Positions 32,010 through 45,100 of a stretch of DNA of 64,000 nt are shown one piece after another. This DNA is from Pyropia haitanensis (lineage: Eukaryota > Rhodophyta > Bangiophyceae > Bangiales > Bangiaceae). The stretch covers positions 5,731,874 to 5,795,873 of the forward strand of contig SDUX01000002.1 in the NCBI GenBank assembly GCA_008729055.1. Reading direction: 5' to 3'. The position numbers were made by a program, and so were the translations under genes. Below the pieces are notes generated by a model. That model did no database searches. It was not told the DNA's origin and saw nothing but the letters and a program-made list of their open reading frames with translations. Each line of letters opens with the position of its first letter. The first letter of the stretch is position 1.

Positions 32010-34286
32010 CTACCCCCCCGTCGCCCTCAACGGGAGCCACGCCGCCACCCACGCCGCTACGGCACCCGCCGCCGCCCGCCCCTCACACAGCACCCGGCTG
32101 ACAGGCTCGCCAACACCCGCCGCGGCCACGCCCGCCATCAGCGGGGCGGCCAGCCACGGTGGTACGGCGGTCGTCCACTCGGACACGACCACGCCGTCCA
32201 CCACCAGCGTCGTCCCTGCCGCCGTGTGGGGGGCGTAGAGGCCAGCGGCGGTGCTCGCCGTCACGGCCGTCACCACCGACGTGGTGGCGTTGCCGCCGCC
32301 GGGCGCCGCCACCCCGACCACGTCCCCGACTGCAACGGCACCCGCAGGGGTGAGCGTTGGCGTGCCGCCGCCGCGAGCGCTCGCCCGGACGACGGGCAGC
32401 AGGTGACCCGGCGTGAGGGTCACCCCCACCCCCGCCGTCGTCGAGAGCGTCACCACCCCCGCCACCGCCGCCGCGTCGCGGTGCGACCACGCCACCACCC
32501 GCGCGTACGTTGGCGGCCGCCCATCGCCGCCAGCCGACACGAGCAGCTCCTCCCCAGTCACCACCGTCGCCACCGGCACCACCCCCCGGCGCCGCGACAC
32601 GACCGCCGCCGCGGCAGGGAAGCAGTTGCCGCGGGCGCCGCTGATCGAGTCCCGTGGCGCCGCCGTCGGCGTCGGCGACGCGGGCGCCCGCGTGCCGGAC
32701 GTGTGGGTGGGTGTCGGCGACGGCGTCCGCGTCGCAGTGTGCGAGGGCGGCGGCGTGGGCGTCAGCGATGGCGACAGCGAAGGCGACGGCGTCGACGTCG
32801 GCGTCGGCGTCGGCAACAACCTCTTGGCGGCGGCTGCCGCCGCCTTTGCCTTTGCGTTTGCCTTGCGGCGCGCCTCCTCCTCGGCAAGCTCCTCGGGCGT
32901 CTTGTGAACGTTGGTGCCGTCGGTGGCGACCAGCTTGAGCTTTGGCTGCTGCGCCGTAACCTTCTTGTGCGGCGCCGCGACCGCGGTGACCGGCAAGCAC
33001 ACGGTCGGCGCAATGCCCATAAAGAACTTGGGGCTGTCGAGCAGCAGCGCGCGTGCGCGGCGCTCCGCCGCGCTGGGCGACCGCGCGTTGACGCGCGCAT
33101 CGGCCGCGGAGCGAGGGGGGGGCGGGACGGCCCGCGCCGCTCCTGGGGGGGCCCCCCTCGCCGCCGCTTCCGCCGCCGCGGACGTCGGTCGCCTCGCCGA
33201 CACCGACGCTGCCGCCGTTGGAGACGGCTTGGCTGCCGTCGGGGAGCTCCGAGGCCGTGGCGACGCGGTTGACCGTGGTGACGCCGTTGGACGAGATGAT
33301 ACCGTCGGTCGCGGTGTTGCCGTCGGTGGTGGTGATTCCGACGGCCGTGGTGTCCCAGTTGCCGTGGCAGTCGCTGGTACCTTTGTTACGTCCGCAGTCG
33401 GTCGCGGCGTCGCCGTCGTCTGTGGTGTTGCCGTCGTCCGTGATGTTGCCGTTGGCCGCGGCGTCGCCGTCGGCCGTGGCGTCCCCGTCGGCCTGGGTGA
33501 TGCTGTCGTCCGTGGCGTGGCTGTCGGCCGTGGTGATCCTGTCGGCCGACGCGCCGCCGTCGGCCGTGGCGTCGCTGTCGTCTGTGACGCCGCCACCGCT
33601 GCCGCCCGGGCCAGCGCGGGCGCCGCGTCGGCGGGCGCGTCAACAACTGCCGACGCGGGGCGGAGGAGGTAGACAACGCCGGCAGCATAAGTAGTCCCTC
33701 CACACACACCCCCGGCGGGGTGGACAATGGCCAGCAACGCCGCCGCCGCGGGCGCCGACAGCGCCCGCAACGTGGCCGCCGCCGCCGGGGGCGCCGCCGC
33801 CACCGCGGTCGCCACGGCCGCAACAGCGGCGTCGGCGTCGGCGTCCGCGTCCGCGTCGATGGCGCGAGCCCGCAGCGCCGCCACCACCTGGTCCGCGGGG
33901 GCCACCCACAGGGCTTCACAGCCACCGTCGCCGTCGTCGCCGTCGCGGCCGCCCGTGTCGTGCGAGCCGACGACGGCGGACCGGAGGGTCACCGACCCCG
34001 GCTTTGGCCCCGCGTGCGGCATGGGCCAGGTCTTCGCAAACTGGGACGCCCCGTCGGCGCACTTGCCGGTCGCCAGCCGCAGCGCCGCCGCCACCGCGCC
34101 CGCGGTGGCGCCGTCTGTGGCGACCGCGGCGGCCGACAGGGCGGCGGCGGCAGCGGCGGCGGCAGCGGCTGCAGCGGCGGCGGGCGCGTCACCAGTAGGG
34201 GCGGCGGCGGCGAGACCCGCGGCGGCGGCCAGGCTAGTGGCGACCGCGACAGCGACACTTGTCAGACGGCGGTGTGGAACGGCCAT
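32010..34286 (-). CDS. Secreted Hint/Hog-domain protein 1
   Basis: 758 residues, single open frame. Met 34286 starts a signal peptide (MAVPHRRLTSVAVAVATSLA...AAA). A Cys-containing N-terminal module follows: GKCADG, GCEALWVAPADQVVAALRARA, and LLAIVHPAGGVCGGTTYAAGVVYLL. A long Thr/Pro/Arg/Ser linker (TATPRPTATP type) comes next, then a short charged helix (KTPEELAEEEARRKANAKAKA) and a second TPTP linker. The C-terminal Hint (Hog) domain begins GNCFPAAAAV with nucleophile Cys coded at about 32621-32626. It has TYARVVAWSHRD, TLTPGHLLPVV with block-B His (32397-32414) and GLYAPHTAAGTTLVVDGVVVSEWT. Hog domains self-process at the Cys, releasing the N-terminal part. No hedgehog signalling domain is present. 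Ligand and role unknown. Same layout as the protein at 52974-55412. Confidence 0.8.
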   Translation of the reverse strand: MAVPHRRLTSVAVAVATSLAAAAGLAAAAPTGDAPAAAAAAAAAAAAAALSAAAVATDGATAGAVAAALRLATGKCADGASQFAKTWPMPHAGPKPGSVTLRSAVVGSHDTGGRDGDDGDGGCEALWVAPADQVVAALRARAIDADADADADAAVAAVATAVAAAPPAAAATLRALSAPAAAALLAIVHPAGGVCGGTTYAAGVVYLLRPASAVVDAPADAAPALARAAAVAASQTTATPRPTAARRPTGSPRPTATPRTTASPRPTGTPRPTATPRPTATSRTTATPQTTATPRPTADVTKVPATATATGTPRPSESPPPTATPRPTVSSRPTASPRSTASPRPRSSPTAAKPSPTAAASVSARRPTSAAAEAAARGAPPGAARAVPPPPRSAADARVNARSPSAAERRARALLLDSPKFFMGIAPTVCLPVTAVAAPHKKVTAQQPKLKLVATDGTNVHKTPEELAEEEARRKANAKAKAAAAAAKRLLPTPTPTSTPSPSLSPSLTPTPPPSHTATRTPSPTPTHTSGTRAPASPTPTAAPRDSISGARGNCFPAAAAVVSRRRGVVPVATVVTGEELLVSAGGDGRPPTYARVVAWSHRDAAAVAGVVTLSTTAGVGVTLTPGHLLPVVRASARGGGTPTLTPAGAVAVGDVVGVAAPGGGNATTSVVTAVTASTAAGLYAPHTAAGTTLVVDGVVVSEWTTAVPPWLAAPLMAGVAAAGVGEPVSRVLCEGRAAAGAVAAWVAAWLPLRATGG

Positions 34287-35472
34287 GGCCGCCGTGTGGC
34301 GGGAGCGCCGCACGGGTCGTGGCGGCGGCACCCGCACCACCACGCACCTCAGACGGGGACGGCAGGAGGGGGAGGGCGGGGACGTGGTCAATACAGCAGC
34401 GTCAGTGGCGGCGACCAGCAAGTAGAGAGGAGGGGGGAAGAGAAATGAAGGGGAACACCGCGTCCCCGACACCCGACGGCCGCGGTCCCCCGAGGAGGGC
34501 AGCCGCCACCGACGGTCCGCCGACGGACGGAGTCCCCCGACGTCGGGCGCCGCGCCCCGCCGAGCCACCGTCAGAGTGTGTTAACGGTGACGGGTGGCGG
34601 GAGCCGCAGCGGCCCGACCGCGTCGGGCAGTGGTGGTGTTTACGACATGGCCCCGGGTGTCGTCGGCAGCCGCAAACAGCGCTGCTGCTCAGAGCGGTGC
34701 GCTGCAGCTGCGGTGGCGTTCATGAGGCCCATCTGGGCCAACGTCGTCCTCCCCGGCCAGGACGAGCGGGGAAGGGACCGATGCGGCTGCGCCTCGCACG
34801 GCGCCCGTTTCTTGGCGCCGCCACGGCTTGTGTCATGAGCTTGTGGGGGCGGATTTACAATGAGCTCGGCTGATGCACTCGCTCCCCGGAAACAAGTGGG
34901 ACGCAGCGGGGAATAGAGAAAGTGTTGCGAATGTCTGAAGGGGTGCTACTTTATTGAATCAGGCTGACAGTGCGATCGGGATGGACTGCTGACGGCATGA
35001 ATCGCCAGATGGCTGGCAGCCTCGGACGAGGGCGCTTGGCCGTGCCAAGAGCAGAGAGCAGTGGGGGCCCCTACCGTTCCGCGCCACGGCCGCCCGCCTG
35101 TGTCCCTGTCGCACCGGCACACCCACCACCGCCCCCGCCCACGCGGCAAGCTGCTGCCGGTGGCCGTCGGAGGCCGCTCCCGCTGTCGCGGACGCTGCAG
35201 CTGCGGCGGCGGCAGCGGCAGTAGCCGTGCCCTTCTAGTTGTCGTCTTCCCCTCGTCGGCTGTCGCGCTCTTCGTGCGGCGGGGTTGGGCCCGGTGGCGG
35301 CCGTGCTCGCGCGACGCCAGCCGCAGTGTGCGCGGCCGTTTCCAACGAGCCGCCCCCGCCGCCCGCTCGCCTACCCCCTTCCCGCTCACCCTCCCCTCCC
35401 CCGCATCACCCCCCCCCCTCTCCCTCTGTAGCGGCAGCCGTTGCCGCTGCCGGCGGTGCGTGCGCGCGCGGT
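34287..35472. other. Shared upstream region of Hog protein 1 and Sec16
   Basis: Divergent promoter region between the minus-strand Hog gene and the plus-strand Sec16 gene. 34830-34990 is less GC-rich (TTTACAATGAGCTCGG, TACTTTATTGAATC). No gene or RNA recognised. Confidence 0.4.
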
Positions 35473-35564
35473 ATGAAGGGCGCCCGCCGCCCCCGCCGGC
35501 CGCCGGCGGCTCCCCCCGCCCCCCCCCCTCAGGGTCTGGGCCGGCCGCGGGCGCCGGGGCAGAG
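35473..35564 (+). other. Possible non-overlapping first exon of Sec16
   Basis: A Met at 35473 (MKGARRPRRPPAAPPAPPPQ...) leads to a good splice donor, CAGAG/GTGAGT, at 35565. A T-rich stretch (35693-35711) and a possible acceptor GGCGCAG at 36006-36012 lie downstream, but the phases of this particular pair do not join. If a first exon exists, the Met at 35905 or 35944 would be intronic. Speculative. Confidence 0.2.
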
Positions 35565-35904
35565 GTGAGTCCGCCGCCGTTGGCGCGTGGCCGCCCGCGA
35601 GCGTGGGTGCGCCCAGTGTGGGGGCTCGCGTTTCTGTCCTTCCGCACCGTGAGTTGCGCGTGGGCGCTCTGCTGTGGTGGCCTGCGGCGTATTTTTTTTT
35701 TCTTTTTTTTGTACTTTGGGGAGGGCGGGCTAGAAGGTGGGCGTGGGGGGGGATGGACGAGGCGACGCGGCGAGAGGAGCTCGCCTCGTATGAGGTGCAC
35801 AGCGTGGGCGCCGCGGCCCGTTTAGTTTGGCTCGCCACGGACGTCTGGGCGGGAGGCCGCGGCGGCGAAGGGGCTGTCCAGAGAGCTGGTCCTGACTGGG
35901 GTGT

Positions 35905-36156
35905 GTGTCGTACTTGCTGCGTTGTCCGCTCCCCTTGCTCGTCATGGTGACCTTTTTTTTTCGTGACTGCTGCGTGGATCTTCCTGCGGGCCGGCCGCTA
36001 CCGGTGGCGCAGCACGGTCCCCCTCCCAAGAGTGGCCTTGCTGCGAGCCTCTCCGCCACCCCTTCCGCGGGTGTGATTCGGCCTGCCGCCTTTTCCCTCC
36101 CACTCGCTGGTTCCGCTTCCGCACCGGAACTGGATGCTGGTGGCGGAGGCGCAGCC

Positions 36157-36195
<39 letters not shown>

Positions 36196-39100
36196 TCCGC
36201 CGCCGCCACCCCGGTCTTCATCCCCGGCCCGTCGACCACCCCGGACCGGACACCCGACTTTCGCCGGCGGGGGTCCGCCGCACGGCTACCCTCCCCGCTG
36301 GCGCTGTCCACCTCGAGCAACCCCGGCGGCGCAGGGAGGCGGCCGCTGGCGCCATCGGCGTCTGCTCCTCAGAGTACGGCGGCCACGTCACCGGCACCGC
36401 CGCTGTCGGCGGCCTCTCCCCTGGCACCGACCGCGCAGCCGCGGGCGTCTCCTTCCCCCACTCATGCGGCGACGCCCTCCACCGCCAGGCCGGGGCCAGC
36501 CGTCCCGAGGCGGGAGGCGGGCTCGGCTGGCCGACGGCTGCGGGCGCGGCGGCTAGGCTCGGGCTCCCCCGCCAGCTCGGCGGGTGCCACGTCAGCGACG
36601 GGGTCGGCGGTTGCCGTGACCACAGCGGCGGCAGCGTCGTCTGCTGACGACGGCTGGGACGCTGTCGACGGCGGGTGGGACGTGGTGCCCGCCCCGGTCA
36701 CGCCGCAGCCGGCGGCGTTGGCAACGCCGAGCAGGCGCCTCGGTTCGCGGTCCCCTGCGAGCTCATCGTCCATTCGGGGACCTTTGGCGGGGTCTGGAGC
36801 GGCGGCGGCGACTGCAGACGATGGCTGGGGCGCCGGCGAGGAGGCATGGGATCTGGTGTTCCCTGTCGCCGTTCCATCTCGGGCGGTGTCAGCTGGGTCG
36901 CCGTCTTCGCGGCGTGGCCACGGCGGCGGCGGGTCGGTTGGCACGGCGTCGCCGTTGCCACGTGCAGCCGCCCGTCGGGTGTCCGCCGGCAGCCGCTCGC
37001 CCTCGGGGACGACGACGGCCGCCGACGATGGCTGGGGTGCCGGTGAGGAGGCGTGGGACCTAGTGTCCCCGCCGGCTGCTCCGTCACGCGCGGTGTCCGT
37101 CGAGTCGCCGTCCTCACAGCGCGGCCGTGGCGGCGGCGGGTCGGTTGGCAGCGCGTCGCGGTCACCAAGGGCAGCGGCACGCCGGGTGGCCGCCGGCAGC
37201 CGCTCGCCCCCTGCGCAGGCGACGGCCACCGACGATGGCTGGGGCGCCGGCGAGGAGGCGTGGGACCTGGTGTCCCCCGTCGCCGCCCCGCCATTGCCCG
37301 CGACGACAGCATCAACGACGAGAAGCACCTCTGCGTCGCCCGCCAGTGCCGTCGCGGCCGCCACCCCGCCGCGCGCCCGACCTGTGGTTGGTCGCCTGGG
37401 TGCGTCGGCCAGGCGGCACCGACCTGGCGTGGGCGTGCGGGGCGGCTCAGCGCGGACGGCCTCGTCGACGCCACCGCGGCTGGATGATGGGGGTGCTGCG
37501 CTTGGCCCGTCACTGGTGGACCCCCGGCCGTTGGTGGCGCCTGCATTGCCGGCCGTTTCCCCCGCTACGGATGGCCACGCGACGGGGCCGGTTGGAGCTG
37601 CCTCTGACGGGGGCAGCAAGAACGGGGATAGGGGTGCCGCATCGCTCGAGACGGCGGCGGTCGAACCTGCAGCAGCTGTGCCCGAAGTCGTTTCTACGGA
37701 GCAGACCTGCGTCAGGGACCGGGAGTCTCATTCGCCAACTCAGTTGGTTGCCTCGACGAGCAATGACACGGCACCCGCCGCTCCGAGTGATGTTCTCTCC
37801 CCGCCCGTGTCTAAGGTTCCATCCGACCCCGGCATGCCTGCCGCGGACGGGCCTGCTACTGACGCCTGGGACGGCAACTGGGATACTAATCCGGCCGCTG
37901 CGGGGGCAGATTCGGTTTCCGTGGGAGCACCACCCGTCAGGTCTGCTGACGAGTCTGGCGCGTCCCTGGTGGTGGCGGACGCGGTGGTAGGAGACAAGTC
38001 ATCTTCTGTCGCTTCTGAGCCTGTGGACGGTCTCTCCTCAGTCGTTGCTGCGGATGGGGGACCTGACGTGGTCCAGGAGGATGCCGACCCAGCTGCCGAG
38101 GCTGCACCCGCTCGTGGTGCCACGGACGTGCGTGCTGAAGTCGCGGTTGATGCTGCAGGCGTGGCTGATGCTGCAGGTGCGGCCGACTATGTGGCGTTGG
38201 GAGAGCCGTCGGAGTCTGCCAGCCGTCCGGTTGGTGTGACCATTTCAGACGAGCCGGCTGCTTTGGTCAAAGACACGGAGTCCGTGGCCGTGCCGGCTGC
38301 TGCGGCGCCTGCCCGGGTGTCTGCTCCTTTGTTGCCGGTACAGACGTCGGAGTTGGCACGCTTGGCTGACGACACTCCCGCTGCCGAGGAAGCGGCTGAC
38401 TCTGGCTGGGAGGGGGATTGGGGTGCTTCGCCCACCGTTGCGGAGGTGGCGGCCGTAGGCAAGGTGGACTCTCCCGCTCCCGGGATCAGGACGAAGTCTT
38501 CATCCGCGGAGGCGCTCTCTGTCAACGTGGAGCCGACAGATGATGTGTGTGACGCGGATAAGCCAGACATCCCGATTGCTGCAGAAGCGGAAGCTCTCTC
38601 TGGGGTCGCTGATGTGGTTGCGTCTATCGATTCGTCTGCGGCTGTGTCCACGTCATCCCCACGGCCCGAGGTGACCGAGCCAACAAGTACTGAGCCTTCG
38701 GCTGAGGCATGGGATGGCGATTGGGGTGATGCACCAACTGCCGAGGCCGCTGATGCGGCAGCTGCCGTGGATGCGTCGGTGCCTGTGTCCACGTCATCCC
38801 GACGGCCCGAGGTGACCGAGCCAACAAGTACTGAGCCTGCGGCTGAGGCATGGGATGGCGATTGGGGTGATGCACCAACTGCCGAGGCCGCTGATGCGGC
38901 AGCTGCCGTGGATGCGTCGGTGCCTGTGTCCACGTCATCCCGACGGCCCGAGGCGACCGAGCCAACAAGTACTGAGCCTTCGGCTGAGGCATGGGATGGC
39001 GATTGGGGTGATGCACCAACTGCCGAGGCCGCTGATGCGGCAGCTGCCGTGGATGCGTCGGTGCCTGTGTCCACGTCATCCCGACGGCCCGAGGTGACCG

Positions 39101-42100
39101 AGCCAACAAGTACTGAGCCTTCGGCTGAGGCATGGGATGGCGATTGGGGTGATTCACCAGCCGCTACAATGGACCAGCCTGACGGGATAGCTCATTCCCA
39201 TGAGCCCGCTGCTGCAGAAGATGTTACTACACCTATCCAGGATTGCGACGCAGCTTCGGCGGCTGCATCCACGACCGAGGAGGAGCTCGTGGATTCAGGC
39301 GGCATTGATACCGACGCATTGCTTGGTGGTGGAGTGGAAGCAGACGTCGATGCTACGAGCTCCTTGGCTGTTGAGCCTCCATCAGGCGAGACGGACGAGA
39401 CCCGCGTTGACGGTGAATCGGCCGCTGCCGGTTCAACGGGACGGCCGCTCGATGACGTCGGTGACGCGAGGCCTGCCAGCTCAGGCAACGACACAGGCCC
39501 TGCGCTCGTCGTACCCGCGCCATCCAGTACGGCCACTCTTGTGGAACCTGCGAGCGACGAGGCAGTTGTAATCGACAACCCGTCGGCGGAGCTCCCTCAT
39601 GCCGTCGTTGTGAACTCGCCCGTGCCTGAGGCGTCGAGCGAAGCGACTACTGCACTCAGAGAAGGGGACCCCACCAAGAGCGCGTCTGTCGAGCCTTCGA
39701 CCGCGCTTGTTGCAAATCCGCCTTTGACCAGTTCATCTGGGATGGTTGCTTCTGTTCGTGCGACCACCGCTGATGAGGATGCGAGGCAAGGGTACGGGAC
39801 GGCTGTGGAGGATGCTGGCGCCGGTGTGCTCCCCGTCTTTGTGGCCGACGCCGAGGGGGGGGCAGGAACACACGTGGATGTTGCTGTTCCGGTTGCTGTG
39901 GGCTCGGCTACAGGTGCGCAAGATGCTGGTGCTGCCCAAAATGACGCTGGCAAGGCGGCTACCGAGTATATGGATGACCCAATGACTCGGTCATCTGAGG
40001 CGTTGGAGGTTGGTCCAGGCGCTGACGCCAAGCGGCTCCTGGACCACCCCTTTGATGGTGGCGTCGAAGCACGCGTTCCGTGTGCACGTGGTGCACCCAA
40101 CGGTGATGTAGCCGCTGCCGTGGATAGGGATGCAGTTTCAGCTGCTGCTGCCTCCGTTTTCTTGCCGGATGCTGGTCTGGTCTCGGGTGTTCCAGGCGAA
40201 TCTACTGATGCGTCCCAGTCTTCTGTCATTGTTCACTCGCCTGGAACCAGCACTGTTGCCGTGGGCGTTGCCAGCAGCGATGGGGACGGCTTGTCGGACA
40301 TTGGGCTGCCGCCGGAGCTACCAGCTGGAGCTCGTCGCGGTGACGTCAATGCGGGCGCGAGGACGGATGCGGATGCTTCTCTCTTCCCCTCGTTGCCAGC
40401 AGACGCCATCGCTTCTCCCTCGACGGATGCTGCGTCTGTAGCTGGGGACCAGACTGCGGGCATGGCTGGGGGGTCTCTGCCGCTGGAAGAGTCTTCTGGC
40501 GCTGCGGAGGCTGTGGTTCCATTACAAGACGAGGCAGCATGTTGGTTGGATGTGGAGGTCCCTGGAACTGTCAGCCAAGCACCCAATGCAGACACCAGTG
40601 CTCCCGTAGTTCTTGCCCCAAGCGATGCTGATGGCCACTTGGATGCCGAGGCCGGAGGCGCCTCTGCCACTAACGCGGGATGGGGTGTTGAAGACGACGA
40701 GTGGGAACCTGTGCGGGCAGCCGACTCAGCTGGCATGGTGCAACCCAGCACGGTTGAGGTGGCACCTGTACGTTCCGAATCGCCGCCCGTGTTGTCAGGC
40801 TCTTTGTCACTCAGTCCGAAGCCGGTCATCGACGCAGGTGTTTTGACTCAGGATGAGGACGTCGCTGACAGTGCTGCGCTTCCCGACGCAGCTGCTTTGC
40901 CTCGCGATGGCGACGCTGGTGATAGTGCCGCGCCCCCGGCTATCTCGAGCGGCGAAGCGGGTTCGCGAGAACTCGACGCGGCTGCGGATGACGGTGGCTG
41001 GGGTGCGGCTGATGATGAGTGGGACCTCTTGCCGGCGGAAGCGGAGCAAACGGTCGAACCTGTGCGGGCCGCCGACTCAGCTGGCATGGTGCAACCCAGC
41101 ACGGTTGAGGTGGCACCTGTACGTTCCGAATCGCCGCCCATGTTGTCAGGCTCTTTGTCACTCAGTCCGAAGCCGGTCATCGACGCAGGTGTTTTGACTC
41201 AGGATGAGGACGTCGCTGACAGTGCTGCGCTTCCCGACGCAGCTGCTTTGCCTCGCGATGGCGACGCTGGTGATAGTGCCGCGCCCCCGGCTATCTCGAG
41301 CGGCGAAGCGGGTTCGCGAGAACTCGACGCGGCTGCGGATGACGGTGGCTGGGGTGCGGCTGATGATGAGTGGGACCTCTTGCCGGCGGAAGCGGAGCAA
41401 ACGGTCGCTCCGGCGCCCGCCATTTCGGCCCTGAACAGCTCTGATTCACCTGCCAGTGCTGCTGTTGACCACGGCGGCGCGGCTGCTGCTGCTGCGTCTG
41501 GTGTCCCCTCACTTATGCCGACAACACAGATGCCAGGCCCTGCGCAGGACTTTGATGACCATCCTGTCGCGGCAGCAAGCGAGGCAGCTGAGGCAGAGTC
41601 TACAATTTCGGGGCACGTGTCGTCCGCGGCGACACTGCCGAGCGACTCTGCGGCGAAGACCTTGCCTCCTGCAGAGCACTCCGTTGCTCCTGTTGCAGAC
41701 AGCTGGCGCGGCGCCGATGATGGATGGGGTGTCGAAGATGAAGGCTGGGGTTTGGTGTCTCCTGGTGCAGAGGCCCGCACTGACGCGGGCAGTGACCCTG
41801 TTGGTCAGCAGACCACGGCGTGCGGAGATCAGCCTGCAGCTGTTGTCTCAGCAGCCGGAACGCAAGTCGTCCAGGCCACCACTGAACCAACTGCTGCTGC
41901 TGTGCCTGGTTCGACCGTGTCATCCGCGGCTGAGGCGGCCCCTGTCTCTTTGGGGGCGGGCGCTGCTGAGTTTGGCGGCTTTGACGACGCTGACTTGGGG
42001 TGGGATCTGTCATCCCCGACGACGGAAGCGGTTATCTCAGGCGTGCAGGCTAGCACTGTTCGCGTATCAGGGTCGGTGGTTGATGCTGGGAAAGCTGCTG

Positions 42101-45100
42101 ATCCGGTGACAGCGGCAGCACCCGTGGCTACTGAATCGCGCTCTCCTGCACATGATGAGAACGAGGCGTGGGGCCCGGATGAAGACGGCTGGGGTGCGCT
42201 GGCACCCGAAGAAGAGGAAGAACCACTTGGCGATGCTCCAGCTGCGGCCGCGACACACTTGAACCCGAGCGACGTCTTGAATGGCGTGGTGTCGGCTACT
42301 GTACCGCTGGCTGCTGCCGCTGCGACGTGGGCGCAATCTCGTGGCTTTCCATCTGCTGGGCCAGTTGCCGTGCCCACGGAGCCTACAGCCGCCGCGGAAC
42401 CATTGGAAGAAGAAGGCCCGTCCGCTGCTGAGTTTTTCCTTGAGCAGCAGCTGGTTGGGGACAAGGTGGACGAAGCGGCGGATGGCGTCAGCGCGGCGGA
42501 GCTGGACGACTCGTGGATTCTTGCCGACCTTGCTGCAGACGAAGCGTCTGACAAGGCCGCGACGGACGAGGCTGGTACGAACTTGTTGGGCCCACCACAA
42601 TCACCGGGAGTTTCCAGCGGCCGTCGCGATGATGCCTACGGGACGGACGGTGATACAGGAACTGTGCGCGTGTATGGCACCTCCGGTGCGGGGGGAAGTG
42701 TGGCCAATGACGACCCGTACGGGTTTGGCTTGGACGACAGCGCCTTTGAGGAAGCAGAGGCTGCGGCAGCAGCGCACGGCCCGGGCTCAGTGGGGCTGTC
42801 TTCGGAGGTGCCGCTCGCACTGCAACAGTTCGTGCCGTCCCAGATTGTCCCTGACTCGGAGGTCGTGGCAGTTCCGACGTCGGACTTGTCGCCTGCCTCT
42901 CTTAGGGGCGGCACTGTGGGGCCGCCACCATTTCCGTCACCCGGACAGTTGGCTCCTGGATTGGGTGCGGGTTCTCCCGTGCAAGGCACTCATCCGCCTC
43001 CTCCCCCTCCCGCGGACCTGTTTACCCCTTCCGGGCCGGCCTCGCCGTCGGCGGCAGGGAGGGCGGCCGTGCTGCTGCCTGGTCAAGAGTCTCCTGCGAC
43101 GCCCTTGGACCATCGATGCCGCGTGACGTTTGGCTTTGGCGGCAGCGTGACGGTGACGTCAGCGCCACGACCACCGAGCGACTCATGGGCCCCGCGTGAC
43201 GCGGCCGCTGGCCTTCAAACTGTGCGTGTGTACGCACTTCGAGACGTGGTGCCAGTGTCGGCGTCGGTTGACATTGAGGCGGCGCTCGAGGCGGTGGCCC
43301 CGACTGGGGCTGCAGCGTCCACCCGTGAGGCCTATGTCCCGCTGTGCGAGCGCATGGCTGCGCGTGCGTCGTCAACCGAGGCGGCCACGCTTTGGCGGGT
43401 GCTGGGGTTGGCTATGCGCCGGCCCGGTGAGTGGCGGTCGGACGAGGCCGCGGGAGACTTGGCCACCGCTCTCGCTGGTCCGTCCTCGTCGGCCCTGTTG
43501 GGGTCGCGGCTGCTGGCGGCCGCGTCGGCGTCGGCGGGCCCTTTGCTGCCGTTTGACCGTGAGGAAGAGCCGCTGCTTCGACAACGTGCGGGCCGCGTGC
43601 AGGCGCTGGTCGCGTCTGGCCGCGTCGCCGACGCGCAGGGGCTGGCGTCTGACGGGGAGCTGTGGCCGCTCGCTCTCATCTTGGGGTCGGTGACGGGCGG
43701 CGTGGGGGGCGGCGACAAGGGCGCGGTACGGAGCTTTCCCGACGTGGCCCGTGCGTTTGCGGCGGCCTCGTTTTCAGAGAGCAGTTCCCTTCGGACGCTG
43801 TGTGAGGTCGCGGCGGGGGGTCCCATTTCTGGCGCGTCGGCGGACAGTTGGGCCAAGTCGGCAGCCGCGCTGGTGGGCATGCGCCGCCGGGCGGGGATTG
43901 GGGAGCTGGCGCGCGGCGGCGGGGAGGCCCGCGGCCACGTGTGTCGCCTGCTGTCCGAGCCGGGTGGCGGCGGGGACGATCCGTTTGTCGCGGCCGCGCG
44001 CGCCGGCGCACCGATCCTGCTTGGTGGTCAGGGGGGGGCGCCCGGCGCCAGCCCGTCGGCCACCCTGGCAACGGTCGTGTGGGAAGCGTCTGAAGCTGCG
44101 GCGCTCGAAGCGTCGATGGCGGCCGCCGCCGCAGCTAGCGGCGCCCCGGCCAGGGGCGTCACGCTTCCCGGGGGGGTGCTATTCCCAGCCCTGTTGCCGT
44201 ACCGGCTGCAGCTGGCGTCGGCCGTTGCGGCGGTAGGACGCCTAGAGGCGGCAGCGCAGCACGTGGCGGCCATCATTGCGGGTGTCCGCGCGGCGGTGGC
44301 GCGGTCGGGGGGCGGGCCGCCGCCGGGCGGGCCCCTCTTCCTCGGCGCCCTCCGCGACCTGGAGCTGCGTCTGGCGGCCGCAGAAGCCGGGCGTCGGCCG
44401 CCGCCGCCCGCCGCCGACGCAGCTGGCAAGGGCAAGGCCGCGCCCGGCGGGCGGTGGCGGTCTGGCCTGTTTTCTTCCTCCGCCGCGGCACCCCCATCCG
44501 CACCGTCCACCGCCGGGTCAGACGACGGTCGGCCCGGTGGCGGCAGCCGCCCACGGCGGCTGGATGGGCTGCTGGACTCGACGGTTAAGGCGCTCATTGG
44601 TGCCGGCGACGAGGTGGGCAACAGTAGTCAGGCGGGGGGAGACTCGTTCCCGGCTGGCTTTGCCCCGCTGGGGGGGATGCCTCCTGTGGCGGGCGGCGCG
44701 ACCGGCGGCCCACCTGGAGGTGCCGGCGGGTGGTCTGCGACGGAGGGCGGTTTCCCCCCTTCCGACGGCGAGAGGGGGGGCTTTTTATCCACGGGACCGC
44801 CGCCCATCGGCCCGGCGCCGGCCCGCGCGGCGGCCGCGCCCGCGGAGGCGTCGCCATGGGATGCCGCGACAGTGGGCTTTGGGCCGACTCCGCTCGGCGG
44901 GGCGCCCGGTCCGACGACGGGGGGGGCGGCCGATGACTCATCGGCCAGCTTTGCCGTCATTGCTTCGTCGGGCGGCGACGGCGGCGGCGGTGACGGCGAG
45001 TGGGGCGCCCCCGCTTTCACAGACAGCGGCCAAGGCTGGCAGCCGACGCCTCCGGATGGGGGCGCGGTCGGTACGGCCGCACCGCCGGGTTGGTCGGCTC

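Noticed and set aside
35473..35564. A firm first exon and intron for Sec16
   Set aside because: The donor is good but the best downstream acceptor gives the wrong phase, so it is listed only as a low-confidence possibility.
38187..39157. Antisense open frames across the Sec16 repeats
   Set aside because: They mirror the 141-bp repeat and have no protein-like features. The plus frame carries the conserved Trp pattern.
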